Below, in pieces: positions 18,657 through 30,780 of a DNA stretch of 64,000 bases. The stretch comes from Callipepla californica brunnescens (Eukaryota > Chordata > Aves > Galliformes > Odontophoridae). The translations under genes were made by a program, and so were the position numbers. The DNA lies in contig JALIRH010000001.1 of the NCBI GenBank assembly GCA_023055505.1, positions 93,030,530 to 93,094,529 of the forward strand, read 5' to 3'. The notes beneath the pieces were generated by a model. It searched no databases, was not told the DNA's origin, and worked only from the letters and a program-made list of their open reading frames with translations. Positions within the stretch are counted from its first letter, which is position 1. The number at the start of each line of letters is the position of its first letter.

Positions 18657-19995
18657 AAAAATGGATATCTACAGGCCCGTGAGCCTCAACTCTGTGCCTG
18701 GGAAGATTATGGAGCAGATCCTCCTAGAAGCTATGCCAAGGCACATACGAGACAAAGAGGTTATTCAAAATAGCCAGTATGGCTTCACCAAGGGCAGATC
18801 TTACCTGAGCAATCTGGTCGCCTTCTATGATGGAATGATGGCTTTGGTGGATGGGGGAAGGGCAATGGATGTCCTCTACGTGGACTTCTGAGAAGCCTTT
18901 GAAATGGTCTCTCACTACATCCTTCTCTCTAAATTTGAGAGGTGTGGATTTGAAGGATGGTCTATTCGATGGATTAGGAATTGGCTGGCTGGATGCAGTC
19001 AAAGGGTTGTGATTAATGGTTCTGTGTCAGGGTGGAGGCTGGTCACGAGCGGTGTCCCTCAGAGGTCGGTCTTGGGGCCGGTGCTCTTCAACGTCCTCAT
19101 CAATGACATAGACGATGGCATTGAATTCACTCTCAGCAAGTTTGCAGATTATACCAAGCTGAATGGTGCAGTTGATACATCGGAAGGAAAGGAAGCCATC
19201 CAGTGGGACCTGAACAGGCTGAAGAATTGGTCCCATGAAAACCTAATGAGGTTCAGTATGGCCAAGTTCAGGGTGCTGCACTTGGGTTGGGGCAACCCCA
19301 GGTATTTATAAAAACTTGTGGAAGTTCTCCTCAAGAGCAGCCTGAAGGAGAATGACTTGGGGGTCCTGGTAGATGAGAAGCTGGACATGAGCTGTCAGTG
19401 AGCACTTGCAGCCCAGAAGGGGTCGCCAGCAGGAAAAGGGAGGTGATTGTCCCCCTCTACTCAGCTCTTATGAGGCCCCATCGGCAGTACTGCGTCCAGG
19501 CCTGGGGACCCCAGTACAGGAAGGACATGGAGCTCTTGGAGCGGGTCCAGAGGAGGGCCACTAAGATGATCAGAGGGCTGGAGCACCTCTCCTATGAGGA
19601 AATGTTGAGGAAACTGGACTTGTTCAGGATAGAGAAGAGAAGGCTCCAGGGAGACCTCATTGTGGTCTTCCAGTACTTGAACGAAGTGTATAAACAGGAG
19701 GGAGAACACCTGTTTATGAGAGTGGATAGTGATGGGACAAGGGGGTTTTAACCTGTGACAGGGGACGTTTAGGTTAGAGATTAGGAGGAAATTTTTCACA
19801 CAGAGGGTGGTGGTGCACTGGAATAGGTTGCCCAGGGAGGTTGAGGATGCTCCACCCCTGGAGGCCAGGCTGGATGTGGTGCTGGGCAGCCTGCTCTAGT
19901 GGTCGGTGGCTCTGCACATGGCAGGGAGGAGTTGAAACTAGATGATGTTTATGGTCATTTTCAACCCACGCCATTCTATGATTCTATGATTCTAA
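18657..19995 (+). mobile_element. CR1 LINE, longest copy in window (RT domain to 3' end)
   Basis: A 5'-truncated CR1 of about 1.34 kb. From 18661 the ORF2 reverse transcriptase is readable: '[18 protein letters not shown]' at the fingers, then YVDF, the '[15 protein letters not shown]' region and the catalytic box FADYTKL near 19141-19161, where the second catalytic Asp is replaced by Tyr. One TGA at 18889-18891 interrupts the frame, which then continues in phase to 19311. After a frameshift the C-terminal region resumes at 19398-19751. The 3' UTR ends with three ATTCTATG-type octamers at about 19972-19994. It is dead as a retrotransposon but less decayed than the other copies here. Confidence 0.93.
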
Positions 19996-21978
19996 AGTTT
20001 GGAAGTGATTCATGTTGTGTCCTAATGAAGATACCATTTTATTTCTTAAAGGTCTCTTTAAGAAAGAGTTATTCAATGGCATTATAGATGCAAGGGACAA
20101 AGTAGTTAAAATTAAATAAAAAAATATTGTTTTTTCTTCCCTTCACCTACTGAACTTAAAAAGGAAATAATATTTAATTTACAAAGTTCAGTCAAAATCA
20201 TCTTTCCTATTGGATGGTATTTAAAGTCTGTCTCCATGACTCCTGTGTGTGCACAAGTGTCTCTGATTCCTCAAGGCTGTAGAATGGTTGAGACAATGCA
20301 CTGCATTTTTTGAAATCCACGCTGATAGGAAACAAGAGCACGTATATCCATAACTTAAAATTTCACTTTCACAACAGCTAAATTTTTAGTAACTTGAATA
20401 TCAGGTGTATGTCCTGAAACACAAGTCTCTCCAAATTGTTAAGCATACCATAGACTCAGTAATTAAAAGAATAAAAAAAAACAAAAACAGGATAAAGCAA
20501 TAGAGCCCATCATACTCTGCTCAAAGCAGATCCACATAAGTATTGATGGCATCATGAGTCAGAGATTTAACAATTATAAGTTTTGGCATAGCTCCACTTT
20601 CCAGCTGTATTACACACTTGAAGCACTGTGATTGTTTCGTTTAATCATATTTGTTTTCCCTTTTATTCAGAAACCTTACAATCCTCAAAATGTATGATGG
20701 GAAGACAAAAAATGGTGTACTCAATATAGGTAAAATGGCTGACTCTTCCAGTAACTTAGTTTTTGATTTTTTCAGGTTTATTATTGTAATAATTTTCAAA
20801 ATGTAGCATTTTAATTTTTTTTATTCAGGCTTTTAATGCTATAAACATGCAAGATATGCTGATAGATACAAACAAATTATCAAGTACAATAAACAGCTCT
20901 TTAACAAATTGTTATGATTTATTCTATAGTTTGAATATAGACTATCCATGTATCTAACAAAAGTTAGGATTTATAATTAAGACTTATTATTGATGAAACC
21001 TGTAATATGTTTAATAGCTTGTAATTTTTGAAATAATATGTATCCCTTTCAATGACAATATTATTTTATTTTATTAGGAGAATATTAATGACAGGTATAT
21101 TGGCAGCTAGAAAATTCTCATTTTATGATACACTATTTGAATTTCTCAAAATCATTTGGCATCAGTTAGTGCATATCATTTTAGTAACAGCTCTAGCAGA
21201 TTCAAATAAAGGATGTGGCGGTTATGGTTGCTGCTTATCTACACAGAACACCTAATCAGAAATCAGGTAAGCCTTTACTACTGCAAATGCAATGAGTTAT
21301 TCTACATTCTTTCTTATTTGTACCACCTTGTTTGAAAGAGATTGTTTATATCTTACTTAGGGGTTTAGAAAGAATTTAGAAATCCTTGTTCCCTTTTTAG
21401 TCAGCAGAAAGAGATATGCTTTCCTACTGGGAGTTTTCTAATATTAAGGAAGTGACAGAAAATGTCCTTCTCACTGATTATAAGGTAAGCCTGCATGTCT
21501 GGCTGCTGAATTTTAGAAATAGAACAATTAAAGTAAAAGTAAAGGAATTCACCATCTGTGATTATTTATTTCTGTTTGTAACAGCTTTTCTGTTTCAAAA
21601 GAAAAAAATAAGTCATATAAATTTTCATTTTAGAAAACTAAGCCAGATATTTTCTAAAAGCATTTGCAGTATATTTACACCACTGTATTTTAGAGAATCA
21701 GACTAACCATAAATGCTACACCCTTAGTTATCTTTACTGTTTGTTATTTCACTCCCTGTCTCTGTTCAAGATTTTTCCAAACATATCTTTGAATGTTCAA
21801 GTTTGATTTCATATGGTTAAAAGAACAGTTCAGTTTAAGGGCTGCACCAGCAAGGTAGCTGTTAATATGATTACGCCAACTTTAGAATTCTATCCTCTGC
21901 AGTTTTCTACTCTCTTTTTGGTGAACAGATTAAAAATTGCTACGTGATCTCATGCCGTATCTCACAGAATGAAACATA
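19996..21978. other. AT-rich non-coding DNA, no gene seen
   Basis: No repeat family is recognised. There are A and T runs near 20474-20485 and 20813-20823. A candidate splice-bounded open segment at 21401-21484 is listed separately, and a second donor-like AG|GTAAGC lies at about 21267. Confidence 0.5.
21401..21484 (+). other. Possible exon-like segment, 84 bp, unproven
   Basis: A pyrimidine-rich acceptor (ttgttccctttttag) ends at 21400 and a near-consensus donor AAG|GTAAGC begins at 21485. The 84 bases between are open in one frame only, exactly 28 codons with phase 0 at both ends. I do not recognise the peptide. In 64 kb of AT-rich DNA such arrangements also arise by chance, so this is only a candidate for an exon of an unseen gene or non-coding transcript. 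Confidence 0.2.
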
Positions 21979-22556
21979 TTTAGGTTGCTTCAAAAGAAAT
22001 GACATTTATTTATTTCTGTGGAAAATGCGAAAGATACAAAGAGCACAATAGCACTATTTGATAGAGCAAATTCTCAGCTACAAAACACTATTTTTCGGCA
22101 TAGTCACTACCATTAGGTATGCATGTTCACAAGCAATGAACAAGAGTCTGCATACTGCACTCATAAAAATCTGCACTAAAGGAGGTGAACCACTGTTTCA
22201 CAGTTGCTATGATGGTGTCATTGATGAAGTGCAGCACACACCTCCTCACTGTGCTTTTGTTCACTGTTTGGTCTCCTTAAATGTTCAACAAGCGTAATTG
22301 AAAGTCAGTGTGTGCAATTTTTGTGTTCTGTTTTTGTTTTTTTGTTTCATGTGGAGGAATTCAGTTTTCTTCATGCACACTTCCATGTCTGACACCATTT
22401 TGTCAGGCTACTGTGCTGTCATCTGTCACATAGTAAAAAAATGTATTGGAATATTGGCTGGACGGTTCAACCTCTACTGACAATCCACGGACACCCACTG
22501 CTAGCATCATGGGTCAATACAATAAAATAGGAGGCATTATTTTCTGAGTAGAATTC
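21979..22556 (-). mobile_element. Internally deleted mariner (Galluhop-like)
   Basis: The left end TTTAGGTTGCTTCAAAAGAAATG is a mariner-type terminal repeat next to a TA at 21977-21978. The right end at 22535-22556 is a degraded inverted copy. On the minus strand, sequence at about 22244-22130 reads like the transposase C-terminus, including 'ADFYECSMQTLVH'. The 5' end has a start-like region with 'MEVCMKKTEFLHMKQ' near 22400-22350. The central catalytic domain is missing: about 580 bases instead of the usual 1.2-1.3 kb. It is a non-autonomous or dead DNA transposon. The family name is inferred from resemblance. Confidence 0.8.
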
Positions 22557-24161
22557 GTAAATGCTCAGTATTGTCCTATAGGAATCATTTTGCTGCACTG
22601 TTTTATTAGTACATGCTATTTCAGGCACTTTGAACTATATAAAAGATAGAGAAATAAAATGTTATAATTGAGGCCAGAGGGTGAACTGAAAGGCCCCACA
22701 GGGCATCAAGAATGAAATTTAAATAATTATTTTCAAATTGTTACTGTCCAATGATAAAGCTAATAAACAGCTGACTTTCCAGCGTAGTGTATCAAAAAAC
22801 TTAATCTGTTATTTGATAATGAAAAGGGGAACAACATAGGTTATCACTTTAACTCTCCGAGCAATTAATAAAATAATATAGGGAAGATTATAGTAATAAT
22901 CACCATATTCCAAAACATAAGTGATGCAAGAACCTTCTCCTTTAAACCTAAGCAGCATTTAAGTTCATTTTAATCTTACACAAAGACTGCAAACTAATTT
23001 TAGCTCCAGAGCATAGCATAGACAAAAATATATAATGTATTTGTGTAGTACAATGTGTGTATGCACTGTAATAAACAGAATATAACTGTCAATAATGGAG
23101 TAGAAACCTTAGCACATTTGACAGCAGTTACCTCCTACATCCTCATATTCATACTAAAAAACAAGGCTGGGAATAGCTCTTACAGTCCATTGCAATTAAA
23201 TTACCTTGAAATTTCAAGATAGACTTGTCTCCTAAAAGCTAGGATTAGTTCCGACTTCATCCATCTTCTTTACTTCCTGTTCATTCCCATTATGCAACAG
23301 GAAATAGAAAAAAAAAAAGAAAGTATTAAATCTGGAGACTAACTTATTTCTCTATGCCAGCTCTTGTAGGTATTGTAACTGTGCAGAGAACTTTCAAGAA
23401 ATATTTCTGATCAGTATTTGCTTAGATGCTTATCTTGGAGGAAATTCATGAGACGGTATGGGATCTTCCTGAGTAAATCTATCCAATAACTTGAGCAAAG
23501 GAAATTGGAAAAGAGAATATATATACCTACACTGTTTTGGACTTTCTCCTTGGTCACCCTTCCTAGGTGAAGTTTTGTGACCCAGCTTTCACGCAAAAAT
23601 ACCTTTCTAGAGCATTATTCCATTTACAGTTCATACTTTGTAATTTGTTATCTGCGCAAAATGTCACCTACAAAACATTCTTGCTGTCCCAGTGGGATTC
23701 TGACTTTTTTGGGAAATCTTTCAATGTGACATATTGCTGTGCAGATATTTGTGTGATTTGCAAGGCAGTACAACCTAATAAAATCATTATTTTAGAAGAA
23801 TTTAAGAATCAATTCACTATGATGATGAAATATTGCTTCTTCACCTTGTTAAATAGCAGGGAATGGAAAAGGTTCAGAAGCTATAGTATTTACAAAACAG
23901 ACTGAATCAGAGCCTAAAGGAAATACATGTGCTCAGATGATTTGAGGACACTGTATATTTTTGCCATAAAATAAGAATATTGGAAAAGCTAATTTCTGCC
24001 ATGTCTGAAAATGAACACAAGAATCTGAGAAAAGACTAGAGACTAGTAGACATATATACATGAATAATTCCAGTTAATACCATTATGAGAGACGACAGTT
24101 GGCTACCATGAAATGTTATCTGCATAACAGACTAAAGTTAATTTCACTAAGAAAACAGTTG
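22557..24161. other. AT-rich non-coding DNA, no gene seen
   Basis: There is a 112-codon open frame at 23567-23905 on the plus strand without a recognisable motif or codon bias; it is most likely chance. An A run lies near 23310-23321. Confidence 0.5.
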
Positions 24162-24510
24162 TTTTCCCTTCCCTTCCCTTCCCTTCCCTTCCCTTCCCTT
24201 CCCTTCCCTTCCCTTCCCTTCCCTTCCCTTCCCTTCCCTTCCCTTCCCTTCCCTTCCCTTCCCTTCCCTTCCCTTCCCTTCCCTTCCCTTCCCTTCCCTT
24301 CCCTTCCCTTCCCCTTCCCCTTCCCCTTCCCCTTCCCCTTCCCCTTCCCCTTCCCCTTCCCCTTCCCCTTCCCCTTCCCCTTCCCCTTCCCCTTCCCCTT
24401 CCCCTTCCCCTTCCCCTTCCCCTTCCCCTTCCCCTTCCCCTTCCCCTCCCCTCCCCTCCCCTCCCCTCCCCTCTCCTCCCCTCCCCTCCCCTCCCCTCCC
24501 CTCCCCTCTC
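24162..24510 (+). repeat. Compound microsatellite (CCCTT)29-(CCCCTT)22-(CCCCT)13
   Basis: Three adjoining perfect or near-perfect arrays: CCCTT from 24166 to 24310 (29 copies), CCCCTT from 24311 to 24442 (22 copies), and CCCCT from 24443 to 24507 (13 copies, one C-to-T change near 24474). The whole tract is pure pyrimidine on the plus strand. The minus strand is a G-run repeat (GGGAA, GGGGAA, GGGGA) with strong quadruplex and triplex potential. Long open frames through it on both strands translate the repeat and are not genes. Confidence 0.98.
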
Positions 24511-26224
24511 ACTTAGACAAACTTGAACTATGGCCATCAGGAGTTTTGATGGTTATTTCTCTTTTATTTCCATGTATCACTTGTGCAACAAGTACACTTG
24601 TTAGATTTAGTGTAACATTTTATTTCAGTTAAAAAAAAATAATCTGAACTACAAATCAGGCAGGATATGCTCAAAATTCTAGACCAGCTGAGTAACATGA
24701 TGCAAAGCTGTCATTTCCTACACTTCTACCATTTACATTTCAAGTGATTTGTGGAGTATTGTTGCTAAGCTGAGGCAACTGTTCTAAGCATATGACATTG
24801 ATTCAGCTTCAAGTATGACATGAAAACCTCCAGATGGCATGCATGCTTTACATTACAAACACCAGATAAATTATAACTTAAATAGTCAGAAAGATGGTCA
24901 CAGTAACTATTATGTCAATAAACAGGAAAAAAAAATTGGCAATGGGTTTTCAAGAGCAGCATTAAGATGCGTCGCTTATCTGAGTGTATTGTAGGCTATA
25001 ATTAAGATTTGAAAACTGATCAAAGTCAGATGCAACAGTTGTTACTTCTTTCTGAAACTAATGTTATTGAAATTACTCAAGGAGGAATTTGAAGATTTTT
25101 CGGTTGTCATAAAGATATCCAGAAGAAGAATTCTGTGTATGAACTGAAAGTATGAAAGTAATTTTGAAATAAATTTTCTGAGAAGGATTTTTTTTATCAT
25201 CTGCAATTTATGTTAGCAGCACCCCTCAGTAATTGCATTCAAAGGACACTGAAGGCTTGTAAATCTATGCAAAAGACAAAAAATAAAACAAAACGTTCAA
25301 GTGCAGAAATAACAATTTATTATACTTTTCCAGGTAAAAAAGAGAATAATTTCTGAGGAATAAAAAGGAATACTTTTCTATTTTGGAAAAGCATTTGATG
25401 ATGGAGATTACTGGAGTAAATTTAAGTATATAGGATATTGGGATATACTATATTAAGTATACAGTGTACTGACAAGACAGTTCAGGAAATTATTGTCATT
25501 ATGAATAAGCACATTAATAGTACAGAACTTAGTGGATTCTTTTGTGTCTGTATGGAGAATAATCTTAAAGGATATTCTCTCATAGAATCTCTTATAGTTC
25601 TTGCTTCAATATACGAAGAATATTATGAAGAAAACATTCAGAAACAGGTAAAATGAATTATTTTTGTTTTGTAATGATAACATAAAGAAATGTAGTAGTA
25701 TCAAAAACTTGAAAAAACTTCCACAAAATATTAATGTAGCCTAGATTCTCGAAACAAAATTTGGAATTGCTGAGTTGTTAATCACGAAAGGTCATAAGCC
25801 TCTTAATACTGAAAAAATGGAGGTGTTCCAACAGCACATGGGAACACTGTGAAGTACTAATGTTGTCTCCTTCTACAACACAGGTAATAATTTCATCCTT
25901 GGTATTAGGACGGAAATACAAAGCTCCTTGTCTTCAAACTAATTTTACACAGCTAGAAAATACCCTGGATGACTATTTTTTTGCATATAATCTTCTCTGT
26001 ATCACAATTTTTCTTTTCAATCTGGTGAAAGAATATAGTACACAAAACTGCTCCTAGCATCAAGGCTATATAAATGCATCATTCTTTAATTTATAATTTC
26101 TTTAATTTATAATTTTTACGTTTTCTTAGTAGCACCACAAGAATTTTTCTCAAAACTCAATTATATCATGGCTAGATCATACTGTTTTCCTGTGAAAAAC
26201 AGATTTCATTATTCATGTCCACAA

Positions 26225-26262
26225 TATACATATATATACATATATAAATATATATAACTTTT
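26225..26262. repeat. TA-rich tract with ATACATATATA units
   Basis: Alternating TA/CA dinucleotides, imperfect, AT-rich microsatellite-like. Confidence 0.75.
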
Positions 26263-27153
26263 GTAAAACTGTACATAAGTATTATAAACACTTCCACATT
26301 TTTCAGCTGAAGAAAGGAGGGATTTCACTGGTGAAAGGATTTATACTTTTTTTACTCCAGGAAAGTAAATCATCACCGTTTTAGATAAAAATATTTTTTT
26401 GTCTACATTCTTTAGAAGATTTATTGCATTGTATTTTTCACTATAGTGAAAAAAAAACAACAAAACACCTATAATACATGTTAGTAAATAAAGAAGAAAA
26501 GAAATTGAAATATTCATAAGGGGTGTTAAATAGCTGGAAACTTCAAACAGTATTAATTTATCCACTGTAAAGATAATGTTAATGAATTGTATTGCCTACT
26601 TTTGTATATTGAAATTGCAACATTACCATACAAGCTCTGGAGTAGATTTAGTATTAAAAACATGTGATTAGCATTTGAGATAAATCACGCTGAACTGACA
26701 GCAAAAAATAAATGCAGTGATGTCAAAGCCCATATTTCATTTGTTAATTGTTATGCAGTAACTACTTGCAGTAGCACTGCCTGAATTGACAATCTTTTAC
26801 TGTTTCAACAATAAGACTATTTTTTAAGACGTAATGTCTCGGACATATTTCTATGCTGAAATATAATGAATAATAGATATACATATAAAGCTATATCTCA
26901 AAGTTGTATCCAAATCTATTTAATTATATTCCATTTTGTGAAAATAAGAATGCTTAAAATTATGCATGTTCCTTAAAAAATAAAAGATAGGAAATCTAGA
27001 CTAATAGATAGTATAGTAAATAACACTTCTGAGATGGTGCTTGTTTTCCATTACTGTAATGACTTCCATAACACCTTCCTGATCTTTACCATCAAACTTA
27101 GTTTGATTAAAATATCTGCAGTTACTCCAGCAGGTGTTTTATTCTCTTTGCAG

Positions 27154-27228
27154 TCTTCATTTCCTTACTCCTACAAAAGCAAGGCTTTCTTCATAGATAA
27201 GCCAACTTCTCAGCTAAATTTGAAGCCT
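27154..27228 (+). other. Possible exon-like segment, 75 bp, unproven
   Basis: The acceptor ttctctttgcag ends at 27153 and the donor GTGAGT starts at 27229. The 75 bases between are open as 25 codons with phase 0 at both ends. The peptide is unfamiliar. As with 21401-21484, chance is a fair explanation. Confidence 0.15.
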
Positions 27229-27608
27229 GTGAGTGTTTTAAATTCAGCAGGCTTTGCTTTACATTATCTTATTATTATATTTTGAGAGTTGTTCTTGAAA
27301 GATAGAAAGAAAAGTTTCTTGAAAAGATCCTTCTGTGGTAGATAAATTAGTCTCATTTTAAATTCAGAATAGGGCATACGCAGTAATAATTATATTATCT
27401 ATGCTAACATTTTCTAATATAATTGCTGGATTTAAATTCCTAATTGACCTTACTGAGATAGTATATTGCAACGTATACATATTAGTACCAGAATTAAACT
27501 CAGCTTAACAGTACTGAAGTAAAGAGAAAGGGGCCAAACGGATGAAAAAGAAATATAAAAGAAAAAAAAAAAAGAAAGAAAAAACACAATAAGGGCTTTT
27601 CTTTTTGT

Positions 27609-28330
27609 AGAATCATGGAATATCCCTAGTTGGAAGGAATTCACATCATCAACTTCAACTCTTGACTCCACCATATTTCTGAGAGCGTTGTCCAAACACT
27701 TCCTGCACTCCAGCGGGCCTGTTGAACAACCTGTTCTTAATCTCCAGCCTGACCCTACCCTGAAGCTACTCCACGATGTTCTATGCAGTCTCTTGTCACT
27801 CTTCAAGAGAGAGCAGAGCTCAGCATTGCCCCTCTGCTCCCTGTGCAGATGCTGTGAGGCCTCCCCTCAGTTCCTTTGCTCTGGGCTGAACAAACCCAGG
27901 GACCTCAGCTGCTCCTCAATACATCTTGCCCTCTAGATGTTCACCATCTTTACAGCCTTCCTTTGGATGCTCTTGAATAGTTTTATGTCCTTCCTATATC
28001 GTGGCATCCAAAACTGCACACAGTACTTGAGGTAAAACTGGACCAGTTCAGAAATGAGTGGGACAATCCCTTCTCTCACCCAACTGGCAGTGCTGTGCTT
28101 GGTGTACCTCAAGGTACGGTTGGCTCTTCTGTTTGCCAGGGCATACTGCTGACTCATATTTAACTTGCCAGAATCCCTAGATTCCTTTCTGCAGGGTTTC
28201 TCTCCAGCCTGTCATCCCCCAGTCCATACCAGGGTTGCCCCCTTCCAGGTGCCAAGTCTGACACTTGCTCTTGTTAAACTTAACCCACTTGGTCATTGCA
28301 AGGTGATTTGCTTTTCCTCATTTTCACAAA
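27609..28330 (-). mobile_element. CR1 LINE 3' part, minus strand
   Basis: The plus strand begins with the reverse complement of the CR1 tail (AGAATCATGGAAT). It then runs through the inverted 3' UTR, with 'gggacctcagctgctcctca' at about 27900, and into inverted ORF2 C-terminal sequence ('tggatgctcttgaatagttt' near 27967 and 'actgcacacagtacttgagg' near 28014). About 720 bases, 5'-truncated, frames broken. Confidence 0.88.
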
Positions 28331-30089
28331 TAGGCTCGGATCACTGAGCACTGAACTGGTGAGTTTGTTCTTTTATGGCACTAGTGAATATCTCTGAATT
28401 TCATTATCTTCCTGTGATCTCTGTAGAATTAATGAATTAAAAATTCTTTAAAAGCCAGAACTGTTCTGGCAAGGCTGTTTCTTTCCTTGAACCAAGTAGC
28501 CAGAGATGTGATAACTAGAGATTCCTGAACTAGAGTTTCTTCCTTTTTACCAGATGTCAGCGTGTTTGATTTAGCAGTACATGATTCAGGATTTATTTTT
28601 TTCTCTTTCTTGGTATATCAGTTCATCTCATTGTCTCATTAGAAAACCCATATTTTTTCATGTGCACCTTGATATAATGTGCCTGAACATGATCACTGTT
28701 TTCTTATTGTAGTATATTCTTCCCAATCCACTACAGTTTTGTATTGTTTTGATGTTTGTTTTTTTTCCTTTTTTAATTTTTAATTCAGGTCTGTGGAGCT
28801 TTTTATCCCCTGTATGAACACTTTAATAGTGTACAAAATCAAAAACAAAGATGAGAAAACTATGGTCTTTCTAGGCCATTCATTTCCTATTTGAGTTTAC
28901 TTCTGTACATTAACTTTTTATGAAGTGAACAAGATCAATTGCTTGATCTATGCTGAACTATCCTCTTTTAGAAAATAAACCCACTAATTTATGTGCTGAA
29001 ATAAGAACAAAAACTCATTCCACTTCTTTACTCAGACACTGAGTTATAGAATCAGTAAGTTGCAGAGATCCGTGTCCATTTCTCTGTCCATGGAATTTAA
29101 AAATAACAACAACAACAAAATTTTTGGGACCCCTATTTGGAATCTAACAAAAATAGTGTTATATACTCCCTCATGTAGGTATATTGCTGCAATTAGCAAT
29201 ATAAATTGTTTCCTAACTTCTGCTGTTATCACTGCTGTACTTGTCCTCATTTATAATTAGTTTTGAGGTTCAGGTAGAAAATATTTTTCTTTGATCTTTT
29301 CACAAGTGGGAAAAAACTATGTGCCTTTTTATGCATATTTCAACAGAAGGTAAACAATTTTAATAGCCTAAGGGATTTCTAATAGAGCTAATTTTGGCTT
29401 GATTGACCTATCTTGATAGTAAGTACCTCAGAAAACTTGCTTTCTGCACAAACTGAGGGTTTGTTTGCACGAGTAGTCTATATGCAGTGAACCTCAGAGG
29501 CAGAGAGTTGTTTGGCTGTGTTCCTCTTGTTAATTTACATTACATAAGTTCTCATTCACTAATAGAACAGTGGCAGAAACTCGTTTACCACTTGTGTACT
29601 GAAACACATACTTTCTTATTTTGTTGTTGCCTACAGAACTGGCAACTAGATCAGACAAAGTCTCCAGTGAATCAAAATCTGGATATCATGGATAACTTGT
29701 ATGGAGTTCGAACAGGAAAAAAATGTCAAAATACATCAAAAAGGAATTATGACATCCTCCAATCTCAAAGATGACACAGATATTCAATGCAAATAACTGC
29801 GATGAAATTTGGAACTGTTACAAATTAATATAAAACCTCCCTGTCTCATTTCACCAGATATGATTTTATCCCAATTTTTTTGTTGTGTTTCTATAAAAAA
29901 AATATTCTCAGGCATTGAATGTTTTCTGCAAGACATTAATATCGCCATATAGTATTCTGAGCTTCTTTATTATTATTATTTTTTGACGAATGGTATTATC
30001 TTCTTTTGAGGTATTGGTTATAGTCATAAATACTGCCAACAGCGTAGCACTGCTCAGAAAAATGGGACCTAACTACATCTTGTTAAGTA
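28331..30089. other. AT-rich non-coding DNA, no gene seen
   Basis: No family is recognised. An acceptor-like tttgttgttgcctacag ends at 29636 and is followed by 138 bases open to a TGA (29772-29774). This could look like a terminal exon, but no AATAAA follows nearby and I do not recognise the peptide. Confidence 0.45.
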
Positions 30090-30780
30090 AAGTGAAGAGC
30101 CAGGAGCATGGCTACCTTCTCCATCTGATTCAACTCAGAACTACTCTTACCTGGCTGAGTGTGCCCAGTCCAGTGCCAAGGGGCCTGGGATCTCTGTCCA
30201 GACTGGCTACTGCTTTCCCTTCCATAGGTTCAATTAGTAGCAAAGCTGTGCATGTATCCCAGAGACACACAGGTTCACACAGACAGGAAGATAACATAGA
30301 CAGTCACACAGTCTGTTGCAGGACTTAAGAGAAAAAAATGGATGCACAGAGCTGAGACCCCTTGCTCTTCTCCTGCTGGTAGAGACAGAAGTTCGCAACT
30401 GAAGGAAAACAGCAGAGCATTCTCATAAGCACATATTCATGGATCTTTCCAAGGCATCACTACCCAGATCTCTCAAGTGCTGACATGGCCCTTCTGTCTG
30501 TCCAGCACTCCTTCCTGGAACTTGGACAGCCTACACAAATCCTCAAGAGCTGGCACAGTCACTGTGTCCAGTATTATTTTGAGATCCCAGGCCTGACTCT
30601 AGGAACTTGCACCACCAGCCTTCACTCAGGTTTCACCGGTAGCTAGCAGCTTGCACACACATGGGAAAGAGACCGTGAATACACAGAGACAGTTAGGAAA
30701 AGTATAAGAAAATGAGGCAGACTACAGTGATGTGATGCAAGGCTTAGCCAGACAAGCATACTGACCAGCCCTGTTTTACA
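30090..30780. repeat. Unclassified GC-richer block, possible decayed LTR
   Basis: A stretch clearly richer in G+C than its flanks, full of CACAG, CCAG and CTGG words, without a coding frame longer than about 110 codons. The texture resembles old avian LTR sequence. I could not find TG...CA termini, a duplication, or a polyadenylation signal, so neither family nor strand is assigned. Confidence 0.3.

Larger units (their letters stand above)
24511..27608. other. AT-rich non-coding DNA, no gene seen
   Basis: Short chance open frames are present, plus a TA-rich tract at about 26225-26262 and an A run near 27560-27572. Two open segments with AG/GT edges (about 25462-25647 and 27154-27228) are too weak to call genes; the second is listed below. 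Confidence 0.5.

Noticed and set aside
23567..23905. 112-codon plus-strand open frame
   Set aside because: No recognisable domain or codon bias; probably chance.
24162..24510. Possible CRISPR-like or telomeric array
   Set aside because: There are no spacers, the unit is a 5-6 base microsatellite, and it is not TTAGGG.
24099..24632. 177-codon plus-strand frame and 144/121-codon minus-strand frames
   Set aside because: They translate the CCCTT/CCCCTT/CCCCT arrays; repeat-driven frames without stops are not evidence of a gene.
25462..25647. Exon-like open stretch with AG and CAG|GTAAAA edges
   Set aside because: The acceptor lacks a pyrimidine tract and the peptide is featureless; too weak to list as a feature.
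27450..27806. 118-codon minus-strand frame
   Set aside because: Overlaps the inverted CR1 3' UTR and an A-rich stretch; not a gene.
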